A stretch of 49,152 nucleotides of DNA from JAHEJA01 sp965656445 (GCA_965656445.1 CBFHKO010000015.1:1-49152); one strand, 5' to 3'; numbered from the stretch's first letter, positions 8,641-17,453 are shown. Program-made: numbers and translations. Notes: generated from the sequence alone by a model not told the origin.

Positions 8641-9606
8641 ATGACAAATGATCTGACCAAGGGCCCTTGTTGTCCGAGCACCAAACTTCGGAAATTGAAC
8701 GCAGACCAATTGTCCAATCAACTGATCATACCATGCGTTCAAATCCCCGATGATGCGGTGTATATCGACCAAAGTAGTTCTTTGATTGGAACAGACAGTG
8801 CAGGCATTCCCGATGACGGCGAGACCCCACTTCGCACAAGCAAAGTTAAAGCGTTTTATATTGGCGCAACGACGGTTACTAATGCTCAGTTCCGCGAATT
8901 TGTCGATGCGACTGGCTATGTCACCGAAGCAGAACGCTTTGGCTGGTCCTTTGTTTTTGTATCACAGTTGCCGGAAAATATTGGACTGACACAGGCTGTA
9001 CCGGGCGTTGAATGGTGGCGGCGTGTGGATGGCGCCAATTGGCTGGATATTAACGGTCCAGATAGCTTTGAAACGGCGTGGCAACCCAATCATCCGGTCG
9101 TCCAAGTATCGTGGATTGATGCCAAAGCCTATGCGACTTGGGTAGGGGGCCGATTGCCCTCTGAGGCAGAGTGGGAACACGCCGCGCGCGGAGGATTGGG
9201 CGATGTGAAATTTCCATGGGGCAACCAAGAGCCCGATGACACAGATTTCCAACCCTGTAATATTTGGCAGGGACATTTCCCACATACCAACACAGCAAAG
9301 GATGGATTTGTCACCACTGCACCCGCTAAGCATTATGAACCTAACGGATATGGTCTATACAATATGGTTGGAAATGTCTGGGAGTGGACGTCGGATTCAT
9401 ACCGTATCAAATCACTTAAAAAGCATGTGCGTCAACGCTTGGATGGCATGAAGGGGTTCAAAGTATCCAAGGGCGGTTCATTTATGTGTCACAAATCATA
9501 TTGCTATCGCTATCGCATCGCCGCGCGATCAGGAACCTCGCCAGACAGTGCCGCAACCCACCATGGTTTTCGGGTTGTATGGACGACTGATAAAATGAAA
9601 CCATGA
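8641..9606 (+). CDS. Formylglycine-generating enzyme (SUMF1-type)
   Basis: Oxidase that converts the active-site Cys of sulfatases (CxPxR motif) to C-alpha-formylglycine. The 321-residue product matches the family throughout: VTNAQFREFVDATGY with GWSFVFV, HPVVQVSWIDAKAYATW, GRLPSEAEWEHAARGG, YNMVGNVWEWTSD, and the active-site stretch GGSFMCHKSYCYRYR with both catalytic cysteines, Cys283 and Cys288, in the same five-residue spacing as human Cys336/Cys341. It has no signal peptide, so it acts in the cytoplasm as in other bacteria. An in-frame TAG lies at 8629-8631, so the ATG at 8641 is the first possible start, though no clear ribosome-binding site is seen. No sulfatase gene is in the window. 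It follows the decayed monooxygenase by 154 bp. Confidence 0.92.
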   Translation: MTNDLTKGPCCPSTKLRKLNADQLSNQLIIPCVQIPDDAVYIDQSSSLIGTDSAGIPDDGETPLRTSKVKAFYIGATTVTNAQFREFVDATGYVTEAERFGWSFVFVSQLPENIGLTQAVPGVEWWRRVDGANWLDINGPDSFETAWQPNHPVVQVSWIDAKAYATWVGGRLPSEAEWEHAARGGLGDVKFPWGNQEPDDTDFQPCNIWQGHFPHTNTAKDGFVTTAPAKHYEPNGYGLYNMVGNVWEWTSDSYRIKSLKKHVRQRLDGMKGFKVSKGGSFMCHKSYCYRYRIAARSGTSPDSAATHHGFRVVWTTDKMKP

Positions 9607-10074
9607 TTTGGCATAAAGTCCTTGTCAGTATCACATAATGGTATGTAACCCATCACATGATTTTGGGTACAGACGCAATTTCAAGCATTAAAAGCACAAT
9701 AGCTTTCTATAAGGCACTCAGGGCATGTTGGCCGCTGCAACACTTGACGACCCAAGCATAAGACTCGTTGCAACCAGTCTTAGACAGGTCGCGAAAACTA
9801 TAAGATGTGAAAGTGTCACCACGTCATTTCACCTAGCCGAACTCTTTATCATCTCCTCTTCTTCAGCAAAGATTAGTTCGACGGAGAAGTGCAAACCGTC
9901 ATATAAATGATCCAACCGCTATATCACATCACTCAGCTAAGAATAGAATGCGTATAATATATGTTATGTTAATTAATTGCTGAAACGGGTTCTGCACTCA
10001 TCCCTATAAACATCTCACCAAAATCGATCATAAAATTTCCTTACAACTTAAAATTCATTTTGTTTTTCACAGAG
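9607..10074. other. Intergenic region without recognisable gene
   Basis: About 470 bp between the formylglycine-generating enzyme and the end of fahA (convergent). The only open frame of note, 9725-9910 (plus), has no ribosome-binding site or recognisable domain. The right third is AT-rich (for example AATATATGTTATGTTAATTAATT near 9957, split here only as a composition note). I see no tRNA, terminator with T-run, or mobile-element end. Confidence 0.5.
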
Positions 10075-10094
10075 CTAATAAGATTGTTTATTAG
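10075..10094 (-). terminator. Small hairpin at the fahA stop codon
   Basis: CTAATAA (10075-10081) and TTATTAG (10088-10094) form a 7-bp stem with a 6-nt loop that includes the TAG stop of fahA. It has one G-C pair and no T-run on the minus strand, so a terminating role is doubtful. Confidence 0.2.
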
Positions 10095-11322
10095 CCGGCA
10101 GCAAACATCCAGAGCAAGACCCAAATCCGATGGAATATCCGTCCCCCTGTGCTCTTCCCCGTAGGGTCACTGTGTCCCCGTTTTCAAGAAAGCTGCGCTC
10201 TTCACCTGTATCGAGGGTCAAAGGGGTTTTACCGCCCCAGCTTATCTCTAACAATGATCCGCGGTTTTCACGATTGGGTCCCGAAATCGTGCCAGACCCC
10301 AACAAATCACCAACCCGCATTGGACATCCGCTTGTTGTATGATGGGCCAATTGTTGTGCTGAGGAATAGTACATTTCTTTATAATTCGTGCGCGCAATAA
10401 CGGTTTCAGAAGTTCCGTTGGGAGCCAGGCCAATTTCCAGATCAATGTCATACAGCATTGGACTAGGTTCCCTTAGATAGTCCAAGAGAAGGGTTTCACG
10501 TTCAGGCGTACCAGTACGAAACGGAGACAGTGCCGCTGCTGTAACGATCCATGGCGAAATTGTTGTCGCCGTTGCCTTGGCCTGAAAGGGTCCGAGGGGT
10601 TGATATTCCCATGCTTGGATATCGCGGGCTGACCAATCATTGAGTAGGACATAGCCAAAGATATTTTCAAAGGCTTCACTCACGCTGATTGGTCCATTTG
10701 AAGCTTGCCCAACAACGGCCCCTATTTCCAGTTCGATATCAAAACGTTCAGAAGGACCAAAGCGTGGGATGTCATCATTTGGCCCCTTAAGCTGACCACA
10801 AGGGCGCGTAATATCTGTTCCAGAAACCACGACTGACGATGCCCGTCCGTTATAGCCAATGGGCATATGCAGCCAATTGGGCGGCAGGGCATTTTCTGCT
10901 CCACGAAACATTGTTCCTACATTGGTGGCATGATGTCGACCTGCATAAAAATCAGTGTATTCAGTGACTGTGAATGGCATCATTAAGGTTAGGTCACTCA
11001 GCGGAACAAGGAATGGCGCGATTGTGGACTGTTCAACTGCGCCTTCGCCCAGCAGTTTGATCAACTTTTCACGCAATCGGGCCCAATCTTTTGAGCCTAA
11101 CGCCATAAATGCGTTCCAGCTGCCTGTTGTTAGTGTGTCCCTAAACTCAATGACACCCGCCAATTCCAAGCCATGCAGGTCCAGAACAAAATCACCAATT
11201 GCAGTTCCGCAATGGGGTGTTCCATCATCCGCGACAAAGACGCCATAAGGCAGATTATTTAAAGAGAAGTCAGCACCTGATTTATTTGCGCTATCAACCC
11301 AAGAGCGGATTAAGTCTGACAT
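10075..11322 (-). CDS. fahA: Fumarylacetoacetase
   Basis: Last enzyme of homogentisate degradation: hydrolyses 4-fumarylacetoacetate to fumarate and acetoacetate in the cytoplasm. At 415 residues it is full length (animal enzyme about 419). Visible family segments are NNLPYGVF near the N-terminus, the metal site region DFYAGRHHATNVGTMFRG, LPIGYNGRASSVV-type loop (here HMPIGYNGRASSVVVSG), IELEIGAVVG, NDWSARDIQAWEYQPLGPF, and GDLLGSGTISGP. It is the final gene of a minus-strand operon, 25 bp after hmgA. Confidence 0.95.
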   Translation of the reverse strand: MSDLIRSWVDSANKSGADFSLNNLPYGVFVADDGTPHCGTAIGDFVLDLHGLELAGVIEFRDTLTTGSWNAFMALGSKDWARLREKLIKLLGEGAVEQSTIAPFLVPLSDLTLMMPFTVTEYTDFYAGRHHATNVGTMFRGAENALPPNWLHMPIGYNGRASSVVVSGTDITRPCGQLKGPNDDIPRFGPSERFDIELEIGAVVGQASNGPISVSEAFENIFGYVLLNDWSARDIQAWEYQPLGPFQAKATATTISPWIVTAAALSPFRTGTPERETLLLDYLREPSPMLYDIDLEIGLAPNGTSETVIARTNYKEMYYSSAQQLAHHTTSGCPMRVGDLLGSGTISGPNRENRGSLLEISWGGKTPLTLDTGEERSFLENGDTVTLRGRAQGDGYSIGFGSCSGCLLPANKQSY

Positions 11323-11347
11323 GGGTCACTCTTTCCGATTGGCAGCT

Positions 11348-12697
11348 TCATTTTTTGCCTGGGGTGCCATCAAATTTCTTTTCCAATGATGTCCAGCAGT
11401 CAATGTAGTCGTCTTGCATTGGGGCCTCTTTGCCTGCGAATTCAGTCAAGTGCTGAGGAAAGCGGGTTTCGAACATAAAGGACATTGTGTGTTCTAATTT
11501 ATGTGGCCCAAGGTTCGCATTCGATGCCTTTTCAAAGGCATCCCGATCTGGTCCATGTGGTAACATCATATTATGCAAACTCATGCCTCCTGGGACAAAC
11601 CCCTGCGGTTTGGCGTCATATTGACCATAAATATTACCCATGAGCTCGGACATGATATTCTTGTGATACCAAGGGGGGCGGAATGTATTCTCTGCCACCA
11701 TCCACCGTTCTCGAAATAGCACGAAATCAATATTCGCGGTTCCCGAAATACCCGACGGCGCAGTAAGTACGGTAAAGATTGACGGATCAGGGTGATCAAA
11801 TAAAACTGCACCCACTGGACAGTAGTTTTGAAGGTCGTATTTGTAGGGAGCATAGTTTCCATGCCATGCGACGACGTCTAGAGGGCTTTGGCCAATCTCA
11901 GTTTGATGAAATTGCCCCGCCCATTTCACAGTCAGAGTCGAGGGGACTTCACGATCCTCAAAGGCTGCAACGGGTGCCTTGAAATCACGTGGGTTAGCCA
12001 TGCAATTCGCACCAATTGGGCCACGACCAGGTAAATCAAATTTTTGGCCATAATTTTCACAGACAAATCCCCGACAAGGTCCTTCCAGAACTTCTACGCG
12101 ATAAACAAGGCCGCGTGGGATAATGGCAATTTCTTTTGGCTCAATGTCTATGATGCCCAGCTCTGTTGCAAAGCGCAGCCGGCCCTCTTGTGGCACCACA
12201 AGCAATTCACTGTCGGCAGAGTAGAAATAGGAATCTTGCATGCTTTCGGTCACAAGATAGACGTGACTTGCCATGCCCACTTGTGTGTTCACATCCCCAG
12301 CTGTTGTCATAGTGCGCATGCCAGTTAACCATGTCAGTGCTTCGCCAGAATGTGCGATAGGGTCCCATCGGTATTGGCCCAGACTGGTCACATCCACTGG
12401 TGTATGTGGCGCCGATTTCCAATATGGCAGATCAATTCTCGTGTACCGGGACGAATGCTTGACCGAGGGCCGAATGCGGTAGCACCATGTGCGCTCTGGT
12501 CGCTCAGCTGTAAAGGCCGTACCAGAAAGCTGTTCTCCATAAAGGCCGTAGTTACATTTTTGCGGGCTGTTCATCCCCTCAGGCAATGCCCCTGGTAATG
12601 CCTCGGTTTCAAAATCATTCCCCCATCCAGGCATATATCCTGGAGCAATTAAGCGGCCATCAGATTGAGTCATATCAGAAGGTTGAGGTGCTTTCAT
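11348..12697 (-). CDS. hmgA: Homogentisate 1,2-dioxygenase
   Basis: Fe(II) ring-cleaving dioxygenase that opens homogentisate to maleylacetoacetate. The 449-residue product has the typical N-terminal GWGNDFETEALPGALP region and the iron-binding section PPWYHKNIMSELMGNIYGQY followed by GGMSLHNMMLPHGPD; the ligands are the His of WYHKN, the Glu of SELMG and the His of the LHNMML/PHGPD stretch, as in the human enzyme. Its ATG (12697-12695) overlaps by one base the TAA of the small DUF2783 gene, which implies translational coupling. fahA follows by 25 bp. A maleylacetoacetate isomerase gene, needed between the two enzymes if no glutathione-independent route exists, is not in the window. Confidence 0.97.
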   Translation of the reverse strand: MKAPQPSDMTQSDGRLIAPGYMPGWGNDFETEALPGALPEGMNSPQKCNYGLYGEQLSGTAFTAERPERTWCYRIRPSVKHSSRYTRIDLPYWKSAPHTPVDVTSLGQYRWDPIAHSGEALTWLTGMRTMTTAGDVNTQVGMASHVYLVTESMQDSYFYSADSELLVVPQEGRLRFATELGIIDIEPKEIAIIPRGLVYRVEVLEGPCRGFVCENYGQKFDLPGRGPIGANCMANPRDFKAPVAAFEDREVPSTLTVKWAGQFHQTEIGQSPLDVVAWHGNYAPYKYDLQNYCPVGAVLFDHPDPSIFTVLTAPSGISGTANIDFVLFRERWMVAENTFRPPWYHKNIMSELMGNIYGQYDAKPQGFVPGGMSLHNMMLPHGPDRDAFEKASNANLGPHKLEHTMSFMFETRFPQHLTEFAGKEAPMQDDYIDCWTSLEKKFDGTPGKK

Positions 12698-12891
12698 TAT
12701 TCGACCCCTTTTGCGGCAGCTTCCAGCGCCGCATTTAGCACTGCACGATCGCCAATATGATTAGAAAGGATTAAGACAAGGCGCGCATTAAACGCAATGC
12801 TGTCATCATCACTTAGCCCCTCATGGGCTGCAAGGAGATCGGCATAAAATCCGTCTGGATCGGTGATATTTGGCTCAGTGTTCACGGGCAT
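12697..12891 (-). CDS. DUF2783 small protein
   Basis: A 64-residue cytoplasmic protein that resembles the DUF2783 family (DPDGFYADLLAAHEGLSD, AFNARLVLILSNHIGD). Members typically sit next to homogentisate or gentisate-type hydroxylase genes; their function is not known. The ATG at 12891 is chosen because the family match starts there; the longer open frame up to 12972 lies entirely inside the monooxygenase gene. It overlaps the end of the monooxygenase by 17 bp and the start of hmgA by 1 bp, so all three are probably translated together. A role as accessory or stabilising partner of the flavin hydroxylase is a guess from this tight packing. Confidence 0.75.
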   Translation of the reverse strand: MPVNTEPNITDPDGFYADLLAAHEGLSDDDSIAFNARLVLILSNHIGDRAVLNAALEAAAKGVE

Positions 12892-14506
12892 CAGAGTTAT
12901 CCTTTCCAATTGCGCGAGCAATGGCATTTGAGATGGCGTCAGTATCAAAAATTTCCCAACGGCCTGCAACATGTTGATCAGGGCGAATGAGATAAACAGC
13001 GTGCGGGGCGTCCCCCAAATAGCGCTCTTTCAGCGCGGTATTTAAGGGTGCATTCAAACATTTTACGACTAAACCGTGCGCGCCAAATTTTTCGGGTAGA
13101 TCAATTCCTAAACCCATGAGGCAAAAGTCACCCCCCAATTGGTCCAGCAAAAACTCATCCCCCAAAGGCGCATCAGGACAGGGTGCACCGGGGCGTGTGC
13201 GTGTGGGTCCCTCAAGCATATCAGGCGAATTCAAAGGTAATCCATCGTAAGTGCAGGGCACAGATAATCGCCCAGAATTCACCAATGGGCGTGCAAAGGC
13301 GTGATGCTCGGCGAGGTCCAGAACAGCATTTCGAAATACATGGCTTATTTTGGATTTTGGCGTGATAAAATCGGTTGAGCGAGAAGAATTCAAGATATTT
13401 TCATCCGCTCCGTAGCGCCGTTCTGCGTCATAGCTGTCAAGCAAGGTTTCAGGGGCTTGTCCCTTCAAAACAAGGCCCAGTTTCCAGCCCAAATTATCGA
13501 CGTCCTGAATGCCTGAATTTGCGCCGCGCGCGCCAAAAGGTGAGACTTGATGTGCGGCGTCGCCTGCAAACATCACGCGACCATGGCGGAACTGTTTCAT
13601 ACGGCGACATTGGAACGTATAAATAGAGGTCCAGACCAGCTCATAATTTATTTCAGAGCCCAGCATGGCATCTAAACGGCGGCGAATATTACCTTCCTTT
13701 AACTCCTCTGCACGGTCGATATCCCAGCCGAGCTGGAAATCAATGCGCCAAACTCCATCAGGCTGTTTATGCAGCAAAGCGCTATCCCCAGATTTGAAAT
13801 GTGGCTCAAACCAAAACCATCGCTCTGTTGGGAACTCAGCTTGCATTGTGATGTCGGCAATTAGAAAATTATCCTCAAAGACACGACCCTGGAAATCGAG
13901 GCCCATCATTTTGCGAAGTGGGCTTGAGGCACCATCACACCCTATCAGCCAATCCGCTTGTAGCTGATAGGGGCCATCGGGCGTCGTGATGTCGATCACA
14001 ACGTGATCAACCTTTGTTTGAACCGCATCCACACGGTTCTTTCCCCGTAACTCTATCGGAGCGCCCGCTGCTTGAGCCTCGCGGACACGTTCAACAAGAT
14101 AACGTTCAAAGTACGGCTGTTGTAAATTTATAAACGCGGGATAACGATGACCGTCCTCTGGAAGCAAATTGAATTCATAAATCTGGCGATCATCGTAAAA
14201 CACTTTGCCCAAGTTCCAGACGACACCTTTGTCCAGCATGGGCTCACCACATCCATAGCGGTGTGCAATCTCTAAAGTACGCTTGGCAAAGCAAATCGCG
14301 CGACTTCCCTGCCCGACGCCTTCGTGATCATCCAACATGACAACTGGAATGCCCTGCAAACCTAGATCCAGCGCTGTTGCAATCCCAACTGGTCCGCCGC
14401 CCATTATGACGACAGGATGGCGCACAGGGGCCGCGGCCTCTTGATCCGATGAGCGTTCATAGGGATATAGCTTGAATGCAAGTTGGTAGCGATCATCAAG
14501 CGGCAT
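12875..14506 (-). CDS. Class A FAD-dependent aromatic hydroxylase
   Basis: NAD(P)H-dependent flavoprotein monooxygenase of the PHBH/MhpA fold, 543 residues. It shows the FAD motif VIMGGGPVGIATALDL (about residues 32-47), the DG motif WLIGCDGASSPLR, and the second FAD motif MFAGDAAHQVSPFGARGANSG with the ribityl-binding GD. A thioredoxin-like C-terminal domain follows, as in MhpA and related hydroxylases. The substrate is not known; its place directly before hmgA suggests that it makes homogentisate, for example from 3-hydroxyphenylacetate, or a related hydroquinone. The start at 14506 (MPLDDRYQ) lies 36 bp after the MBL-fold gene. Confident on class, unsure of the substrate. Confidence 0.85.
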   Translation of the reverse strand: MPLDDRYQLAFKLYPYERSSDQEAAAPVRHPVVIMGGGPVGIATALDLGLQGIPVVMLDDHEGVGQGSRAICFAKRTLEIAHRYGCGEPMLDKGVVWNLGKVFYDDRQIYEFNLLPEDGHRYPAFINLQQPYFERYLVERVREAQAAGAPIELRGKNRVDAVQTKVDHVVIDITTPDGPYQLQADWLIGCDGASSPLRKMMGLDFQGRVFEDNFLIADITMQAEFPTERWFWFEPHFKSGDSALLHKQPDGVWRIDFQLGWDIDRAEELKEGNIRRRLDAMLGSEINYELVWTSIYTFQCRRMKQFRHGRVMFAGDAAHQVSPFGARGANSGIQDVDNLGWKLGLVLKGQAPETLLDSYDAERRYGADENILNSSRSTDFITPKSKISHVFRNAVLDLAEHHAFARPLVNSGRLSVPCTYDGLPLNSPDMLEGPTRTRPGAPCPDAPLGDEFLLDQLGGDFCLMGLGIDLPEKFGAHGLVVKCLNAPLNTALKERYLGDAPHAVYLIRPDQHVAGRWEIFDTDAISNAIARAIGKDNSDAREH

Positions 14507-14542
14507 TCCGCGGTCTCCTCTGACGATTTTTAGCTCTGCGGC

Positions 14543-15493
14543 TTAGCCTTGCAGCGCCTCCCACATGTCCAAATCTCGTTGCGCCGTCCATATACGGGGA
14601 TGCGCAATTCCGCGTGCTTCGTCATAGGCGCGTGCAACATTGAATGGCAGGCAATGCTCATAAATAGCATAGTCTTTGAACTTGGGATCACAGGCATCTC
14701 GCACGGCATCCCATGCTTGCTTCAGCGTTCCGCCCTTTGCAGCGATTGGTTTGACGGCATTAAAAGTACTGTCCACAAAGTCACGCGTATTCTCGAGTGC
14801 GGCGTCCACCATGTCTCGTCCGATCAAAGCGTTACCACGACCGGGTGCGATGCTTTGCGGATCATAGGCTTTGACATTATCAAGCGTTGCTCCCCATTCT
14901 TGGAAATACCCATCCCCACAATAGCAGGCAGAATGATATTCCACGATATCGCCAGTAAACATCGTTTGACTGTCGGGTACCCAAATCACACTGTCACCTG
15001 CCGTATGAGCACGACCGATCTGTTTTATCACAACTTTGCGGTTCCCAAGGTACACCGTCATTTCATCGTTGAAAGTGGTGGTTGGCCAGGTCAGCCCAGG
15101 GATGCTTTCATGTCCTTCGAACAATCGGGGAAAGCGTTGAAATTCACTATCCCAATCCTCTTGGCCCCGCTCAACCACCATTGCGCGCGCGGCATCCGAC
15201 ATAATGACTTGGTCAACATCAAAGGCACTGGCACCCAAAACGCGAACTGCGTGGTAGTGGGTCAAGACAACGTGGCTAATCGGTTTATCCGTTACACTCC
15301 GGACGCAATCAATCACCTTTTGCGCCAATCGAGGTGTGGCCTGAGCCTCAACAATCATCACACTGTCATCGCCAATTATGACTCCAGAATTTGGATCTCC
15401 CTCAGCGGTAAAGGCATAAAGCCCCTCGCCTATTTCGGTAAAGCTGATCTCTTTTTCTGCGGTGTCGCCTTGCGAAGCGAATGCCTTGGCCAT
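14543..15493 (-). CDS. MBL-fold metallohydrolase with altered metal motif
   Basis: A 316-residue metallo-beta-lactamase-fold protein heading the homogentisate operon. The first metal motif reads HYHAVR (H79-R84) instead of HxHxDH: the Asp and His of the second metal site are replaced by Val83 and Arg84. Later ligands are present: His163 in GRAHTAGD and Asp182 in FTGDIVE. I recall similar HYHAVR proteins in other proteobacteria, so this seems a subfamily trait rather than a fresh mutation. The ATG at 15493 is chosen over an upstream in-frame start because AAAGGA stands before it and MAKAFASQ begins the conserved part. Function unknown; hydrolysis of a thioester, lactone or ring-cleavage product are possibilities. 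Confidence 0.82.
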   Translation of the reverse strand: MAKAFASQGDTAEKEISFTEIGEGLYAFTAEGDPNSGVIIGDDSVMIVEAQATPRLAQKVIDCVRSVTDKPISHVVLTHYHAVRVLGASAFDVDQVIMSDAARAMVVERGQEDWDSEFQRFPRLFEGHESIPGLTWPTTTFNDEMTVYLGNRKVVIKQIGRAHTAGDSVIWVPDSQTMFTGDIVEYHSACYCGDGYFQEWGATLDNVKAYDPQSIAPGRGNALIGRDMVDAALENTRDFVDSTFNAVKPIAAKGGTLKQAWDAVRDACDPKFKDYAIYEHCLPFNVARAYDEARGIAHPRIWTAQRDLDMWEALQG

Positions 15494-15817
15494 TATATTT
15501 CCTTTACGTTTTGTAAGCGCAAGCCGCCAAAGTAAAACAGCCACCAGCGCTTTTTTCGTGCAGTGAATTGAATGCCAATAGCTCGTCGGCACCTGAGAAC
15601 CATCCATGTAAATCATGTCAGGTTATCGTCACTGATTAAGGATTACGCTATGCCTGTCTTGATTGTGTTGCAAGCCCTAGACGAAAGACAGTTTATGCGT
15701 TGGAATTCTTGCAGAGTCCAACTTCTCAATTTAATTCGTTTATGTCTGAAGAGCGCGATCAACGTTACTGTCAGCTCATCCAACGACTGCTGTGAAGTTT
15801 GACCATGAAACAGGCCT
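15494..15817. other. Intergenic region upstream of the homogentisate operon
   Basis: About 324 bp between the acyl-CoA dehydrogenase stop and the MBL-fold start, both on the minus strand, so it should hold the operon promoter. A plus-strand open frame at 15572-15802 lacks a ribosome-binding site and resembles nothing. I see no clear operator palindrome. Confidence 0.4.
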
Positions 15818-17374
15818 TCAGCAAGATAAATTCAAGCTAATCGGTAAAGGTCGTGCCAAGGCGAAGTCTCTTAGGCGAACATGCTCTTGGGTCGGAGAGA
15901 CATCTGCAATACGTGCGCACACCGCGCGATGAAACAAAGCACAGCTCAATTGCGCAAAATCATGTGCTAGCTGTGAAGGGTCCTCGGAATTGAGGACAAA
16001 ATTTCGCGCCTTACGCCATCTTTCGCGCAAGTCTAACACATGCAAATTATCGCTCAGCTCTTCTATTAATGCATCAAAGGCATCTGCCCCTCCTGCGATA
16101 CGCAAGCCACGGGTTGCAACTGCATTTTCGTGAATCCCATTGGCCCCCTCATAGATTGCGGTAATTCGGGCATCTGCCCAAGTTTGTGCAAGGCCATATT
16201 CAGTCAGATACCCATACCCACCTAAAATCTGGATGCCGAGGTTTGCTGACGTAATTCCAGCCTCTGTACAGAAAACTTTGCACAGAGGTGTGAGAAACTC
16301 TACCAATTCGGGCCGATCTGCTCGCATCATTTCAACAATGGCGATATGCGCCATTCCTCTTGCACCAATTTCCAGGCATCGCTGTTCATCAAGCATTCGG
16401 CGCACATCTGCATGATCGCTTAACACGGCATCTGTGCCGTCTTTGCGCCGGCCTTGAGTGCGCTCATCCGCATAGGCTTTGGCGATCCGATGGGCATGGC
16501 CTGCGAGTGCAACACCTTGCAGGCTGACATCCAAGCGCGCATGATTCATCAAGACAAACATCGCCATAAGCCCAGTGCCCTCTTCGCCAATCAGCTCAGC
16601 AGGGCAATCATCAAATACCATCTGACAGGTCGGCGACGCGTGGAGCCCCATCTTTTCTTCAATACGCGTGACGGAAATGGAGGCGCCGGCCTGTTTTTTA
16701 TTTGCAAGGAACAAGGATAAGCCCTTTACCCCATCTTCTGTAGCTCCTGTTCGGGCGAGAACGAGGTGAAGGATATTTTCACTTAAATCTTGATCCCCGC
16801 CAGAAATAAATATCTTTTCGCCGCTCAGTTGCCAAGCGTCACCCTCACGAGTGGCTTTGGTCCGAATACGGGAAAGATCAGAGCCGGCGCCTGGCTCTGT
16901 CAAACACATGGTTGAAAGAACCTCACCCGCTGCTAATTTCGGGATCCAAGCCGCCTGTTGCTCGGCACTTCCAAAGCGGCGCAACGTAGAGATTGCACCA
17001 GGTACAAGATTACAGACCATTTGCAGCGACAGATTGGCGCCCGAAAAAATTTCAGACACAGCTGAGGCCACAAGCGCATTTTGTTCCATTCCGCCATGTT
17101 CTTCGGGCGCCGTGAGGCCCTGCCAACCCATATCAATCAATTGCTGAAACGCAGATCGAAAGCCATCGGGCATCTGAACCTGATCCTCTACCAATCGACA
17201 CCCTTGCGCATGGCCAGTTGCGTTCCGAGGTGCAATAACTCCCTCGGCAAAGGCAGCAAAGTGAGTGATAATTTCAGAGGCAAGTTCTCTGTCCCAGTCT
17301 TTTAACTGACCCGCGCCAGCAACGGTTTCTATAGAAAAAAGAATATCTTCAACGGGTGCTGTAAAATGCGGCAT
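15818..17374 (-). CDS. Acyl-CoA dehydrogenase
   Basis: FAD-dependent dehydrogenase that introduces the alpha-beta double bond in an acyl-CoA. The 518-residue product has the N-terminal extension typical of the larger bacterial group (MPHFTAPVEDILFSIE), the core signature MCLTEPGAGSDLS, the second signature region LGIQILGGYGYLTEYG, and ITAIYEGANGIHE with the catalytic Glu. Members with this extension are usually about 590 residues; here the extra C-terminal domain ends early (RPLPISLNLSC). The ATG at 17374 is preceded by GGAGAAAG and matches the family start; the frame reaches up to 17443. It is divergent from the BKACE gene. Substrate unknown. Confidence 0.9.
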   Translation of the reverse strand: MPHFTAPVEDILFSIETVAGAGQLKDWDRELASEIITHFAAFAEGVIAPRNATGHAQGCRLVEDQVQMPDGFRSAFQQLIDMGWQGLTAPEEHGGMEQNALVASAVSEIFSGANLSLQMVCNLVPGAISTLRRFGSAEQQAAWIPKLAAGEVLSTMCLTEPGAGSDLSRIRTKATREGDAWQLSGEKIFISGGDQDLSENILHLVLARTGATEDGVKGLSLFLANKKQAGASISVTRIEEKMGLHASPTCQMVFDDCPAELIGEEGTGLMAMFVLMNHARLDVSLQGVALAGHAHRIAKAYADERTQGRRKDGTDAVLSDHADVRRMLDEQRCLEIGARGMAHIAIVEMMRADRPELVEFLTPLCKVFCTEAGITSANLGIQILGGYGYLTEYGLAQTWADARITAIYEGANGIHENAVATRGLRIAGGADAFDALIEELSDNLHVLDLRERWRKARNFVLNSEDPSQLAHDFAQLSCALFHRAVCARIADVSPTQEHVRLRDFALARPLPISLNLSC

Positions 17375-17453
17375 GTCTTTCTCCTCTGGCGATGTTCCCA
17401 AGGTACGCATGTCAAAATTGGGATATTCAGACAAAATGCGCATTCCATTAAAC

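Noticed and set aside
9725..9910. A 61-codon frame in the gap before fahA
   Set aside because: No ribosome-binding site, biased Ser-rich composition, no similarity that I recognise.
14549..15535. A 328-codon open frame on the plus strand opposite the MBL-fold gene
   Set aside because: The minus strand encodes a clear MBL-fold protein with conserved motifs; the antisense product has no recognisable domain or ribosome-binding site.
15572..15802. A 76-codon plus-strand frame upstream of the MBL-fold gene
   Set aside because: No ribosome-binding site or recognisable domain; the region is better explained as an operon promoter.
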